Below the pieces are notes generated by a model. That model was not told the origin of the DNA. It saw only the letters and a list, made by a program, of their open reading frames with translations, and searched no databases. Positions 29,522-38,311 of a stretch of DNA of 64,000 bases are shown piece after piece. The DNA comes from Streptomyces sp. HUAS MG91. Its GTDB lineage: Bacteria > Actinomycetota > Actinomycetes > Streptomycetales > Streptomycetaceae. The first letter of the stretch is position 1. Each line of letters starts with the position of its first letter. Position numbers and translations under genes: made by a program. Location: NCBI RefSeq assembly GCF_040529335.1, contig NZ_CP159534.1, positions 8,184,001-8,248,000 on the forward strand, given 5' to 3'.

Positions 29522-29577
29522 CACGGACGGCGACCGGGGAGAGAACGAGTTCGTTCTCTCCCCGGTCGCCGTCCGTG
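29522..29577. terminator. 27-bp perfect inverted repeat, probable terminator
   Basis: Two 27-bp arms that are exact reverse complements (29522-29548 and 29551-29577) are separated by only GT. The outer arm begins CACGGACGGCGACCGG. It starts 15 bp after the stop of the antiporter gene at 29592 (minus strand) and lies upstream of the exporter gene, so it very likely ends antiporter transcription; it could also act on the exporter's promoter. Such long perfect stems are unusual for a simple terminator. Confidence 0.75.
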
Positions 29578-29591
29578 CGGGTGCGGTGGTG

Positions 29592-30821
29592 TCAGCGGAT
29601 CTGCTCGTCGACCTGCGCGCCCTCCTCGGCGCTGCGCGGCGCCGGCACGGCCACGGGCTCCGGCGTCTTCATGCGGAAGAACCGCTGGGCGATCGGCTGC
29701 GTGTACCGCGCGGTGAGCGGTCCCACGATCACGAGGATCAGCACGTACGCGGTCGCCAGCGGCCCCAGACGGGGTTCGATGCCCGAGGTCACGGCGAGGC
29801 CGGCGATGACGATGGAGAACTCGCCGCGCGCCACGAGCGCGCCGCCGGCCCGCCACCGGCCCTTCAGCGAGATCCCGGCCCGTCGCGCGGCCCAGTACCC
29901 GGTGAAGATCTTCGTGCAGGCCGTCACCACGGCCAGCAGCAGCGCGGGCAGCAGCACCGGCGGAATGCTCGCCGGATCGGTGTGCAGCCCGAAGAAGACG
30001 AAGAAGACGGCCGCGAACAGGTCGCGCAGCGGCAGCAGCAACTGGTGCGCGCCCTCGGCCACTTCGCCGGACAGCGCGATGCCGACGAGGAACGCGCCGA
30101 CGGCGGCGGAGACCTGCAGCTGCTGGGCGAGACCGGCCACCAGGATGGTCAGGCCGAGCACCACCAGGAGCAGCTTCTCCGGGTCGTCGCTCGACACGAA
30201 CCGCGATATCTGCCGCCCGAACCGGACGGCGCAGAACAGCACCAGACCCGCCGCGCCGAGCGCGATCGCGAGGGTGAGACCGCCCGTCGCCCAGCCGACC
30301 CCGGCCAGCAGGGCGGTGATGATGGGCAGATACACGGCCATCGCCAGGTCCTCGAGCACGAGGATGCTCAGGATGACCGGCGTCTCGCGGTTGCCGAGCC
30401 GTCCGAGGTCGCCGAGCACCTTGGCGATGACACCGCTCGACGAGATCCAGGTGACACCGGCGAGCACCACCGCCGCGACCGGACCCCAGCCCATGAGCAG
30501 CGCGGCGGCCGCGCCCGGCAGGGCGTTGAACGTCATGTCGACGAGTCCCGCGGGGTACTGCGTCTTGAGGTTGTTGACGAGATCGCTCGCCGTGTATTCG
30601 AGCCCGAGCATCAGCAGCAGCAGGATGACCCCGATCTCGGAGCCGATCTCCACGAACTCCTCGCTCGCGCCGAGCGGCAGCAGCCCGCCCTCGCCGAACG
30701 CGAGACCGGCCAGCAGATAGAGCGGGATCGGCGAGAAGCTCAGCCGCCCGGCCAGCCTCCCGAGCAGCCCGAGGGCCAGGATGATCGCACCGAACTCGAT
30801 GAGGAAGACAGCGGAATGCAT
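29592..30821 (-). CDS. CPA2-type cation:proton antiporter, KhtU-like
   Basis: A 409-residue membrane protein of the monovalent cation:proton antiporter-2 family, with about 12 hydrophobic helices. Landmarks are FSPIPLYLLAGLAFGEGGLLP, LGLEYTASDLV, SSSGVIAKVLGDLGRL and VGAFLVGIALSGEVAEGAHQLLLPLRDLFAAVFFVFFGL in separate helices. The gene starts four bases after the stop of a TrkA-C-domain protein, matching the khtT-khtU order of the Bacillus potassium export system. GGGAGTG precedes ATG 30821. Likely exports potassium (or sodium/ammonium) in exchange for protons, gated by the partner protein. A strong hairpin follows its stop. Confidence 0.87.
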   Translation of the reverse strand: MHSAVFLIEFGAIILALGLLGRLAGRLSFSPIPLYLLAGLAFGEGGLLPLGASEEFVEIGSEIGVILLLLMLGLEYTASDLVNNLKTQYPAGLVDMTFNALPGAAAALLMGWGPVAAVVLAGVTWISSSGVIAKVLGDLGRLGNRETPVILSILVLEDLAMAVYLPIITALLAGVGWATGGLTLAIALGAAGLVLFCAVRFGRQISRFVSSDDPEKLLLVVLGLTILVAGLAQQLQVSAAVGAFLVGIALSGEVAEGAHQLLLPLRDLFAAVFFVFFGLHTDPASIPPVLLPALLLAVVTACTKIFTGYWAARRAGISLKGRWRAGGALVARGEFSIVIAGLAVTSGIEPRLGPLATAYVLILVIVGPLTARYTQPIAQRFFRMKTPEPVAVPAPRSAEEGAQVDEQIR

Positions 30822-30825
30822 CCGA

Positions 30826-31311
30826 TCACTCCCGCCCCAGGATCGTGGCCGCCGCCTCGACGCCCTCACGGGTACCGATCACGATGACGGTGTCCCCGCC
30901 CGCGAGCCGGAAGTCCGGGGCCGGGGACGGGATCGCCTCGGCGCGGCGCAGCACGGCCACGATGGACGCACCGGTCTCGGTCCGCATCGCCGTCTCGCCG
31001 AGCAGCCGGCCGTTCCAGTAGGAGGCCCCCGGTATCTCGATCCGTTCGGCCACCAGACCCAGATCGGTGGTGTGGAGCAGGTTCGGGCTGTGGTGCGAGG
31101 GCATCAGCGCGTCGATGAGATACGCCGCCTCGCCCGAGGTCAGCTTCATCGACAGGGCGCACGCGTCCGGGTCGTCGGCCTGGTACGCGCTGAGCGTGCG
31201 GCCTCCGTCCCGGTGCGCGACGACCGACAGACGGCGCTGTTCTCGGGTGGTCAGGTCGTAGCGATGGCCGATCCCTGGCAGTGGTGTCCTGCTGAGCCGT
31301 GAAGCGGGCAC
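30826..31311 (-). CDS. TrkA-C regulatory subunit of cation antiporter, KhtT-like
   Basis: A 161-residue soluble protein. The N-terminal half (LPGIGHRYDLTTREQRRLSVVAHRDGGR) is the KhtT-like segment and the C-terminal half (about 85-161) is a TrkA-C domain: IEIPGASYWNGRLLGETAMR, ASIVAVLRR, and FRLAGGDTVIVIGTREGVEAA. These domains bind nucleotides such as cyclic di-AMP and control potassium channels or antiporters. GTG 31311 is chosen because GGGGAGAGAC immediately precedes it. It ends four bases before the antiporter start, so the pair is translated together. The upstream 130 bp are A/T-rich and probably contain the promoter. Confidence 0.87.
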   Translation of the reverse strand: MPASRLSRTPLPGIGHRYDLTTREQRRLSVVAHRDGGRTLSAYQADDPDACALSMKLTSGEAAYLIDALMPSHHSPNLLHTTDLGLVAERIEIPGASYWNGRLLGETAMRTETGASIVAVLRRAEAIPSPAPDFRLAGGDTVIVIGTREGVEAAATILGRE

Positions 31312-31441
31312 GTCTCTCCCCTTGTCCGTGCGTGCATCGTGTGAGGGCCGCGCGGGCCGCGGCCCGGCGCCCATTAATTGGCGAATGCATCTTTCAATGT
31401 CGCAGTCACCTTATACGGCTCATCTTTTGGCAAAGAAAAGG

Positions 31442-33028
31442 TCAGGTGTCCGTTCCCGCGTCGAGGAGGTGCGGGTGCGCGGCGAGCACGGTGTCGACCG
31501 TGTCGGCCTGCTCGGCCGTCTTGTCGTCGCGGTACCGCACGACACGCGCGAACCGCAGAGTGACACCCGCCGGATAGCGCGTCGACCGCTGGAGGCCGTC
31601 GTAGGCGATCTCGACGACCAGTTCCGGGCGGACGGTGACCACGTGCCCGTCGTCCTCGACGGCCAGCTCCCGCAGCCGCTCGGTCTGCCAGGCCAGCAGC
31701 ACGTCGGTGAGCCCCTTGAACGTCTTGCCGAGCATCGCGTACGAGCCGTCGTCGCGCCGGGCTCCGAGGTGCAGGTTGGAGAGCTTGCCGGTGCGCCGCC
31801 CGTGCCCCCACTCGGCGGCCAGCACCACCAGGTCCAGGGTGTGCACCGGCTTCACCTTCAGCCAGGACGCGCCGCGGCGGCCCGCGCCGTACGGCGCGGG
31901 CAGCTCTTTGACGACGACACCTTCGTGCCCGCGGGCGAGGGTGTCGGCGAAGAACCGCTCGGCCGCCGCGCGCTGTTCCTCGGCGGAGCCGTCCTCGACG
32001 ACGTACCGCCGCACCCGCATCGGCTCCGGCACCAGCCGTACGAGGTGTGCGTGCCGCTCGCCGTACGGCAGATCCAGCAGATCGGGTCCGCCCGCCCGTC
32101 CGTCCTCCTCCGTCTCGGCGTAAAGCACGTCGAAGAAGACGGGGGAGAGGGGGAGCTCCTCGGCGGCGCGGGCCACGTCGACCCGCGAGCCGACGCGTCC
32201 GGCCACCTCCTGGAAGGCGCGCGGCCTGCCGGTGCCGTCGAGGGCGATGACCTCGCCGTCGAGGATGAACCGCTCACCCGCGAACTCCCGCACCGCGAGG
32301 ACCACTTCGGGCAGCCGCTCGGTGATGTCGTCGAGCGTGCGGGTGAAGACGCGGACCTCGTCGCCGTCCCGGTGCACCTGGACCCGGATGCCGTCGAGCT
32401 TCTCCTCGACCGCGCACGCCCCGAGCTTGTCGAGCGCGTCGCCGACCGTCGCCGCGCTGTGCGCCAGCATCGGCAGCACCGGGCGGCCCACGGTCAGCCG
32501 GAACGCGTCGAGCGCGCCGGGTCCGTCCGCGAGCAGCGCCCGGGCCACCGGTTGCAGGCCGCCCGCGAGCATCACCGCGCGCCGCACGTCGGCCGAGGGG
32601 GTGTCCGTCGCCCGGGCGAGCCCTTCGAGCGCCACCGCGTCCAGGGCGCCCTGACGCACCTCACCGGTGACCAGCCCGACGAGGAACCGCTGCTCGTCCG
32701 CGGTGGCCGCGCCCATCAACTCCGCCACCAAGTGCTTGCGCCGCGTCTGTGATCCGGTCCCGGAGACGTCTTTCAGGGCGCTCAGCGCGGCGTCCACGTC
32801 CCGCACGGTCAGCCGCGGCCGGTCGGCGGGCGCCACCGGGTCGCCGATCACCCGCCAGCCGATCCCGAGCCGCCCCTGGGGAAGGCGTCCCGCCAGATAC
32901 GGGATGACGATCGGCACGTCGTCGGCCGAGGCGTCCCGGAACAACTCGGCGAGCAGCGCGATCTTCCGGGTGCGGGCCGAGGTGGCGGCAACGTCCTGGG
33001 ACACCTGAGCGAGCCGGGCGAAGAGCAT
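31442..33028 (-). CDS. ATP-dependent DNA ligase
   Basis: A 528-residue DNA ligase joining nicks in DNA with ATP, cytoplasmic. The N-terminal DNA-binding domain covers about residues 1-180. The adenylation motif I is EEKLDGIRVQVHRDGDEV with Lys210 as the nucleotide acceptor; motifs FILDGEVIALDG (motif III/IIIa region) and EGVVVKELPAPYGAGRRG (motif IV) follow, then SWLKVKPVHTLDLVVLAAEWG (motif V). The C-terminal OB domain ends near PEVLVEIAYDGLQRS. It is the actinobacterial second ligase in addition to the essential NAD type. ATG 33028 is at the family-typical start; the ribosome site is weak. Divergent from the SsgA-like gene. Confidence 0.93.
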   Translation of the reverse strand: MLFARLAQVSQDVAATSARTRKIALLAELFRDASADDVPIVIPYLAGRLPQGRLGIGWRVIGDPVAPADRPRLTVRDVDAALSALKDVSGTGSQTRRKHLVAELMGAATADEQRFLVGLVTGEVRQGALDAVALEGLARATDTPSADVRRAVMLAGGLQPVARALLADGPGALDAFRLTVGRPVLPMLAHSAATVGDALDKLGACAVEEKLDGIRVQVHRDGDEVRVFTRTLDDITERLPEVVLAVREFAGERFILDGEVIALDGTGRPRAFQEVAGRVGSRVDVARAAEELPLSPVFFDVLYAETEEDGRAGGPDLLDLPYGERHAHLVRLVPEPMRVRRYVVEDGSAEEQRAAAERFFADTLARGHEGVVVKELPAPYGAGRRGASWLKVKPVHTLDLVVLAAEWGHGRRTGKLSNLHLGARRDDGSYAMLGKTFKGLTDVLLAWQTERLRELAVEDDGHVVTVRPELVVEIAYDGLQRSTRYPAGVTLRFARVVRYRDDKTAEQADTVDTVLAAHPHLLDAGTDT

Positions 33029-33265
33029 GGAGCCATCGTGCAACGGGGACCGGGGCGGCGCATTGTGCGCGTGGTGCCGCTCCCCGTGCCGGATTGTCGG
33101 CCAGAAAGAGCGAATTTGTACCTTTGAGCGCCTTATGCCGGATGATGGAGGGGTGAGTGGCACAGGTCACACCTGCTTTTCGCCCAACGCCGTAACGGGT
33201 CTCCCGGCCGCCGCGTCGAACCGGCATCGGGAAGCCGTAGCGCAGCAGCAGAAAGGGAGCCCGCC

Positions 33266-33715
33266 ATGCCGACCACCCTCCCCGTCACGCTGGACCAACC
33301 GACCCGCGCCCGGCTCGTCAGCGCGGGGCCCGCGGCGCCGGAGCGCCCTCTCACCGTCGGTCTGCGCTACGCCTCGGCCGACCCGCTGGCGATCAGCCTG
33401 GTGTTCCCGGCCGAGGCCACCCTCACCGGCACCGAGGTGATCTGGGCCTTCGCCCGCTCCCTCCTCGACGAGGGCCTGCGCACGCCCGCGGGCGCCGGCG
33501 ACGTCCATGTGTGGCCGAGCGGCCGGAGCCGTACCGTCGTCGAACTGCACGCACCGGGCTGCCTGGCGGTCGTCCAGTTCGGCACCTCGGCGCTGCGGCG
33601 CTTCCTGCGGCGCACGTACGCGCTCGTGGCACCCGGCGACGAGGACCTGACGGAGCAGGTCCACCGCGTGCTCAGGGCGCTCTTCGGGTCCGACGGCGGC
33701 AGGGCCGTCACCTGA
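33266..33715 (+). CDS. SsgA-like sporulation/cell-division protein (SALP)
   Basis: A 149-residue SsgA-family protein. These proteins occur only in sporulating actinomycetes and place FtsZ and cell-wall enzymes during septation. The family pattern is clear: LRYASADPLAISLVFPAEAT near residues 33-52, TGTEVIWAFARSLLDEGL, GDVHVWPS, and VQFGTSALRRFLRRTYALVAPG near the C-terminus. AAAGGGAG precedes ATG 33266. Which SALP (SsgA to SsgG) it is cannot be said. It is divergent from the DNA ligase gene and its 3' end overlaps the methyltransferase gene by eight bases. Confidence 0.9.
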   Translation: MPTTLPVTLDQPTRARLVSAGPAAPERPLTVGLRYASADPLAISLVFPAEATLTGTEVIWAFARSLLDEGLRTPAGAGDVHVWPSGRSRTVVELHAPGCLAVVQFGTSALRRFLRRTYALVAPGDEDLTEQVHRVLRALFGSDGGRAVT

Positions 33716-34367
33716 GACCGGCGGCGGGCACGCGGGCGAGGAGCTGGATGCCGGTCGACCGGTGCCCGTTCATCGTGGCCACGGCGACGGTCCGGGTGGC
33801 GACGGTGTCGAAGGCGGCGAGCAGGGCGGTGAGCCACTCGCGCGAGTGGTGCCGGCAGACCGCCCCGTCGGAGGTCTCGAACACTCCGTAGCCGCCGAAG
33901 CGGTCGGCGTCGCGGTCGTAGCGGCCGCGATTGCGTGCGTCGTCCTGGAGCGGGAGGTCGCTGAGGTAGAGGGTTCCGCCGGGCCTGAGGACACGGCGCA
34001 GTTCACCGATCAGCCGCCGCTGGGCATCGTCCCCCGGGACGCAGGTCAGCACGGCGAAGAGCAGTACCGCGTCGAAGGTCGCGTCCGGAAAGGGCAGATC
34101 CGGAGGTGCGTCCAGGACGCCGAACCGCATCGCGGGGTGCAGGCTCCGGGCCCGCTCGATCATCGCGGGCGAGCTGTCGACGCCCGTGAGGTCGGCGAAG
34201 CCGTGCCGCGCCAGCTCCTCCATGGTGCGCCCGTAACCGCATCCGTAGTCGAGCACGGCGGCGCGCTCTCCGAGCCGGTCGAGCCAGGGCGGATGGAGGG
34301 GGTGGGTGAACGTCTTGGTGGCGGCGACCGCGTCCCAGTATGGGACTTGGCTGTCGAGGTCACGCAT
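33708..34367 (-). CDS. Class I SAM-dependent methyltransferase
   Basis: A 219-residue methyltransferase. Motif I is VLDYGCGYGRTMEELA (residues about 38-53), the ribose-binding Asp is in LTGVDSSPAMIERA, motif II is FDAVLLFAVLTCVP and the post-II region LRRVLRPGGTLYLSDLPLQDD. Length and layout match Methyltransf_11/25 proteins acting on small molecules. GGGAGG lies nine bases before ATG 34367. Its end overlaps the SsgA-like gene by eight bases (convergent). Substrate cannot be predicted. Confidence 0.85.
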   Translation of the reverse strand: MRDLDSQVPYWDAVAATKTFTHPLHPPWLDRLGERAAVLDYGCGYGRTMEELARHGFADLTGVDSSPAMIERARSLHPAMRFGVLDAPPDLPFPDATFDAVLLFAVLTCVPGDDAQRRLIGELRRVLRPGGTLYLSDLPLQDDARNRGRYDRDADRFGGYGVFETSDGAVCRHHSREWLTALLAAFDTVATRTVAVATMNGHRSTGIQLLARVPAAGLR

Positions 34368-34441
34368 GGCGAAGGCCTCCCGGAGGCGGTCCGTGTCCCG
34401 GCCGCGGTCGCCGCGGGCGGGACACGGCACAGGCGGGCGGA

Positions 34442-34936
34442 TCAGGCGGCGCCGAGTTCCTTCTCGATGGCGGCGACGACCTCGGGCGCGTCCGGGACCG
34501 TCTGCGGCGAGAAGCGGGCCACGACATCGCCGGACCGGCCGACGAGGAACTTCTCGAAGTTCCAGCGGATGTCACCGCTGTGCCCCTCGGCGTCCGCGGT
34601 CTCGACGAGCTTCGCGTACAGCGGGTGCCGGTCGGCGCCGTTGACGTCGACCTTCTCCGTCATCGGGAAGGTGACTCCGTACGTGGCCGAGCAGAACTCG
34701 GCGATCTCGTCGGCGCTGCCGGGCTCCTGCCCCATGAACTGGTTGCACGGCACACCCAGCACGGTGAAGCCCCGCGCCGCGTACTGCTTCTGGAGCTCTT
34801 CGAGCGCGGTGTACTGCGGGGTGAGGCCGCACTTGGACGCGACATTGACGATCAGGACGGCCCGGCCTTCGTACTGGGCGAGGTCGGCGTCGCCGCCCTG
34901 GAGCGAGGCGATCCGGGTGTTCTCGTAGACAGACAT
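34442..34936 (-). CDS. Glutathione peroxidase-family thiol peroxidase
   Basis: A 164-residue thiol peroxidase of the glutathione peroxidase fold that reduces hydrogen peroxide and organic peroxides. The peroxidatic Cys36 is in NVASKCGLTPQY, Gln70 in VPCNQFMGQEPG and Trp in IRWNFEKFLV complete the catalytic set. A further Cys82 in AEFCSATYG is the likely resolving cysteine, so the enzyme probably uses thioredoxin and not glutathione, as expected for an actinomycete with mycothiol. Length is typical of bacterial GPx. ATG 34936 is followed by the family start (SVYENTRIASLQGGD). Located between the methyltransferase and the two small genes. Confidence 0.92.
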   Translation of the reverse strand: MSVYENTRIASLQGGDADLAQYEGRAVLIVNVASKCGLTPQYTALEELQKQYAARGFTVLGVPCNQFMGQEPGSADEIAEFCSATYGVTFPMTEKVDVNGADRHPLYAKLVETADAEGHSGDIRWNFEKFLVGRSGDVVARFSPQTVPDAPEVVAAIEKELGAA

Positions 34937-35025
34937 GATCCGGAGCGTACGCCGTCGCCCCGGCCCGCCGGAGACTCCCGGGCGCGCCGCACGTCGCCAC
35001 CCGAGGTGTCCGCTTGCACGGAAAA

Positions 35026-35041
35026 TCGAACACGTGCTCTA
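35026..35041. promoter_or_regulatory. LexA-box-like sequence
   Basis: TCGAACACGTGCTCTA fits the actinobacterial LexA (SOS) box TCGAAC-N4-GTTCGA at 10 of the 12 defined positions. It ends nine bases upstream of the ATG at 35050, so a bound repressor would block transcription of the two small genes. Two mismatches in the right half keep confidence moderate. Confidence 0.4.
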
Positions 35042-35049
35042 TTGAGGGC

Positions 35050-35253
35050 ATGCGGAACTCCGTCACCGATGACCTTGTCCAGACACAGCGGGAGTGGACC
35101 GAGACCTACGAGCGCCTCGCCCGGGAGCCCGGCCGCACCGCGTTGCGGCGGCGCTTGCTGCACCTGTCCCGGGTGCTGGCCGGCGAGCGGCTCAGCCCGG
35201 GGGACCAGGCCGAGCTGCGGCGCAGGGCGCGCCAGGAGGCCGGTCGCTCATGA
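35050..35253 (+). CDS. Small helical protein, possibly SOS-controlled
   Basis: A 67-residue protein with long amphipathic helices: VTDDLVQTQREWTETYERLA and LRRRLLHLSRVLAG, and a C-terminus of LSPGDQAELRRRARQEAGRS. Rich in Arg, Leu and Glu; no cysteine, no membrane segment. It overlaps the next gene by four bases (ATGA), so both are one transcription unit. GAGGGC lies just before ATG 35050 and a LexA-like box nine bases upstream. Function unknown; small DNA-binding or toxin-partner roles are conceivable but unsupported. Confidence 0.55.
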   Translation: MRNSVTDDLVQTQREWTETYERLAREPGRTALRRRLLHLSRVLAGERLSPGDQAELRRRARQEAGRS

Positions 35254-35507
35254 CGGGCCCTGGGGCCGAGAGCCCGGACGGCGGTTCGGCAGACGAATTT
35301 CCCGGGATAGTGGTGCAGCGGCCGGCGCCGGGCGGGGGCCGCCGGGTCACCGTCGGTGCCGTGCGGCTCGGGATCGCGCACAGCGACCGCGACGTGATCG
35401 AGTTCCTGCGGCGCGCCGGGCTCGACGACGCCGATCAGCTCGTCCTCGGGGACTCCCCGGCCATTCAGTGGCGCGGCGGGCGCGCGCACGAGTACGGGGC
35501 GGTGTGA
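35250..35507 (+). CDS. Small protein of unknown function
   Basis: An 85-residue protein. The N-terminal 25 residues look disordered (many Gly, Ser, Asp), followed by a compact part: RRVTVGAVRLGIAHSDRDVI, EFLRRAGLDDADQLVLGDSP and a C-terminal WRGGRAHEYGAV. Its ATG overlaps the stop of the preceding 67-residue gene, with CAGGAGG upstream, so the two are translated together. The strand-helix pattern suggests a small alpha/beta fold. I do not recognise a family. Confidence 0.55.
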   Translation: MTGPGAESPDGGSADEFPGIVVQRPAPGGGRRVTVGAVRLGIAHSDRDVIEFLRRAGLDDADQLVLGDSPAIQWRGGRAHEYGAV

Positions 35508-35528
35508 CGGGGCGCCGGGCCCCGGCGT

Positions 35529-36254
35529 TCACGGTCGCCGCGCCACGAACACGAACTCCTTGCCCGGTCGGTCCGGGGCGTCCCGCACCTCCTCCACCAC
35601 GTAACCGTGGCTGACCAGGTCCTGCTCCACCTCCACCCGGTCCCGGAAGCGCAGCGTCGAGTCCGAGGTGAGCGTCAGGCCGTCGGCCGCGAAGCGGTAG
35701 GTCCAGCGGAACGTCACCATGGGCGGGCTCACGTCGAGGACGTCCACCCAGGTCGTGACCGTGCCCACCCCCGGTACATCCGTCTCGCGGTGGGAGTGCT
35801 CCCGGGTCCACCGCTCCCAGGCCCGGGCGGCCGGCACCCGGGTCTCGAAGGCCAGCCGGCCCCCGGGGCGCAGCGCGTCGAAGGCCGCCCGCAGCGTCGT
35901 CCGCCAGGCCGGCGGATCGACGATGCCCTGGGCGACGTTCCCCGTCATCGTCGCGAGGTCCACGCGCAGCGGCGGCAGCGCCGTCGCGTCGCCGAGGATC
36001 CAGCTCACCCGCTCGCCGCCCGGCTTGGCGCGGGCCACGTCGAGGGAGCCCGCGGCGGGATCCACCCCGACGACATCGACGCCCCGCCCGGCCAGCAGCA
36101 GCGGGAACACGCCCGTGCCGCAGCCGATGTCCAGTACCCGGCGCGCCCCGAACTCCTGCGCCATCCCGAGGTAGAGCGCGAGGTCGCTCCGGTCGGTGTC
36201 GAGCGCGTCGTAGATCGCCGCGAGCCGGGGATGCGCGTAACAGTCGTCGGTCAT
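35529..36254 (-). CDS. Class I SAM-dependent methyltransferase
   Basis: A 241-residue methyltransferase with motif I RRVLDIGCGTGVFPLLLAGRG, the acidic residue in VDVVGVDPAAGSLDVARAKP, and FDALRPGGRLAFETRVP as the post-II strand. The C-terminal half (TWVDVLDVSPPMVTFRWTYRF, TLRFRDRVEVEQDLV) is a beta-rich cap that usually binds the substrate. It starts at ATG 36254 within a region where the ribosome site is not clear. Convergent with the small-gene pair, and on the same strand as the FetB-type gene 59 bp upstream. Substrate unknown. Confidence 0.83.
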   Translation of the reverse strand: MTDDCYAHPRLAAIYDALDTDRSDLALYLGMAQEFGARRVLDIGCGTGVFPLLLAGRGVDVVGVDPAAGSLDVARAKPGGERVSWILGDATALPPLRVDLATMTGNVAQGIVDPPAWRTTLRAAFDALRPGGRLAFETRVPAARAWERWTREHSHRETDVPGVGTVTTWVDVLDVSPPMVTFRWTYRFAADGLTLTSDSTLRFRDRVEVEQDLVSHGYVVEEVRDAPDRPGKEFVFVARRP

Positions 36255-36313
36255 GGGCCAGAACGTAGGGGGCGCGAGACACCGGTGGCCAGAGAATTCC
36301 CCGGCCCGATCGG

Positions 36314-37105
36314 TCACACGCCCGCCGGCGGACGGCGCAGGCGGCCGCGCGCGACCAGTTCCACCGTCGTCGCCACCGCGATCGCCTGCACCGCCATCAG
36401 GGCGACCAGCACGAAGAGCTGCACCGCGCCCGCCATCACCGGCGACGCGCCGCCCAGCAGCATCCCGACGAAGGCGCCGGGCAGCGTGACCAGACCCACC
36501 GTGCGGGTCTGGTCGAGACCGGGCAGCAGCGCGTCCGACGCCGCCGGGCGGGCTATCTCCAGGCGCGCCTCGTGGGGGAGCAGCCCGATGGCCAGACATG
36601 CCTCCACCTCGCCCCGGCGTGCCGTGAGCTCGTCGAGAGCGCGGCGCCCCGCCAGGACCGTCGCCGTCAGCGCGCCGCCGATGAGAATGCCGGTGACCGG
36701 GATCAGCGCGATGCCCCGCGCCGGCAGCAGCCCGCAGCCGACGAGGGCGCCGACGACCGGCGCCACCGGTGCCACGACCGGCAGCGCGGCCCAGGCCCAG
36801 CCGCGCCCCGGGGTGATCCGGCGGCCCGCCGTGCGCGCCGCCACCGCGAACATCAGCAGAACGAAACCGAGCAGCGCCGCCCCGTGCTGCACCACCCAGC
36901 CGATCACCAGCGAGACCGCACCCAGTTGCAGCGCGGCCCGCACCCCCGCCACCGCGATGTCCCGCGCGCGGCGCCACGAGGCGTCGGGCGCGAGCCGGAA
37001 GACGGCGGCCACCCCGGCGGCCACCAGCAACAGGACGACGAGGACCACCGCCAACGTGGCGTTGACGGGCAGGAGGGTGGACGCGGCAACCACGTGAACG
37101 GGCAC
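36314..37105 (-). CDS. FetB/YbbM-type (UPF0014) membrane permease
   Basis: A 263-residue integral membrane protein of the FetB (UPF0014) family, the permease half of an iron-export ABC system that relieves oxidative stress in Escherichia coli. About seven hydrophobic helices are visible, with RRARDIAVAGVRAALQLGAVSL early and the family signature GLDQTRTVGLVTLPGAFVGMLLGGASP before the last two helices. GTG 37105 is used; AGG lies nine bases upstream. The matching ATPase FetA is not adjacent, so the partner must be elsewhere or the protein acts alone. Divergent from the mycothiol dehydrogenase gene, with 120 bp between. Confidence 0.82.
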   Translation of the reverse strand: MPVHVVAASTLLPVNATLAVVLVVLLLVAAGVAAVFRLAPDASWRRARDIAVAGVRAALQLGAVSLVIGWVVQHGAALLGFVLLMFAVAARTAGRRITPGRGWAWAALPVVAPVAPVVGALVGCGLLPARGIALIPVTGILIGGALTATVLAGRRALDELTARRGEVEACLAIGLLPHEARLEIARPAASDALLPGLDQTRTVGLVTLPGAFVGMLLGGASPVMAGAVQLFVLVALMAVQAIAVATTVELVARGRLRRPPAGV

Positions 37106-37225
37106 GCGGGCAGCCTAGAACGGCCGTGCCCGCGCACCGGAACTGTGCCGCTTCATGATCATGGGTGAGGATGGGGGACGTAAGAACGTGTGCGGCAACC
37201 GCGAAGAGAAAGAAGGCTGACCGTC

Positions 37226-38311
37226 ATGGCGCAGCAGGTGCAGGGCGTGATCGCACGGGCGAAGGGTGCTCCGGTGACGATCGAGACGATCACCGTGCCG
37301 GACCCCGGTCCGGGCGAGGCCGTCGTGAAGGTCCAGGCGTGCGGGGTCTGTCATACCGATCTGCACTACCGGGAGGGCGGGATCAACGACGACTTCCCGT
37401 TCCTGCTCGGACACGAGGCGGCGGGCGTCGTCGAATCGGTGGGGGAGGGGGTGACCGAGGTCGAGCCCGGTGACTTCGTGATCCTCAACTGGCGCGCGGT
37501 GTGCGGACAGTGCCGGGCCTGTCTGCGGGGCCGCCCGCAGTACTGCTTCGACACCCACAACGCGAAGCAGAAGATGACCCTCGCGGACGGCACCGAGCTG
37601 ACCCCGGCGCTCGGCATCGGCGCCTTCGCCGAGAAGACCCTCGTCGCCGCGGGCCAGTGCACCAAGGTCGACCCGTCCGCCTCGCCCGCGGCCGCCGGAC
37701 TGCTCGGCTGCGGCGTGATGGCCGGCATCGGCGCGGCCATCAACACCGGCGGGGTCGGCCGCGGCGACTCCGTCGCCGTCATCGGCTGCGGCGGCGTGGG
37801 CAACGCGGCGGTGGTCGGCGCCCGGCTGGCCGGCGCCTCGAAGATCATCGCCGTCGACATCGACGACAAGAAGCTGGAGACGGCCCGCTCGCTCGGCGCC
37901 ACGCACACCGTCAACTCGCGCGCCACCGACCCGGTCGAGGCCGTGCGCGGACTCACCGGCGGCTTCGGCGCGGACGTCGTCATCGAGGCCGTCGGTCGCC
38001 CCGAGACGTACGAGCAGGCCTTCTACGCGCGCGACCTCGCGGGCACCGTGGTCCTCGTCGGCGTGCCCACGCCCGAGATGCGTCTCGACCTGCCCCTGCT
38101 CGACGTGTTCGGGCGCGGTGGCGCGCTCAAGTCGTCCTGGTACGGGGATTGCCTGCCCTCGCGGGACTTCCCGATGCTCATCGACCTGTACCAACAGGGC
38201 CGCCTCGACCTCGACGCGTTCGTCACCGAGACCATCGCGCTCGAGGACGTGGAGAAGGCGTTCGAGCGGATGCACCACGGTGACGTGCTGCGCTCGGTGG
38301 TGGTCTTCTGA
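37226..38311 (+). CDS. mscR: S-(hydroxymethyl)mycothiol dehydrogenase
   Basis: A 361-residue zinc alcohol dehydrogenase of the mycothiol-dependent formaldehyde dehydrogenase group (MscR/AdhE2), which oxidises the formaldehyde-mycothiol adduct and also reduces S-nitrosomycothiol. The catalytic zinc Cys42 is in [14 protein letters not shown] and the His in [11 protein letters not shown]; the structural zinc loop is [20 protein letters not shown]. The NAD site is [24 protein letters not shown] 37226 is chosen with AAGGCTG upstream; the frame is open 12 codons more. Its stop overlaps the start of the next gene by one base, the same order as Rv2259-Rv2260 of Mycobacterium tuberculosis. Confidence 0.92.
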   Translation: MAQQVQGVIARAKGAPVTIETITVPDPGPGEAVVKVQACGVCHTDLHYREGGINDDFPFLLGHEAAGVVESVGEGVTEVEPGDFVILNWRAVCGQCRACLRGRPQYCFDTHNAKQKMTLADGTELTPALGIGAFAEKTLVAAGQCTKVDPSASPAAAGLLGCGVMAGIGAAINTGGVGRGDSVAVIGCGGVGNAAVVGARLAGASKIIAVDIDDKKLETARSLGATHTVNSRATDPVEAVRGLTGGFGADVVIEAVGRPETYEQAFYARDLAGTVVLVGVPTPEMRLDLPLLDVFGRGGALKSSWYGDCLPSRDFPMLIDLYQQGRLDLDAFVTETIALEDVEKAFERMHHGDVLRSVVVF

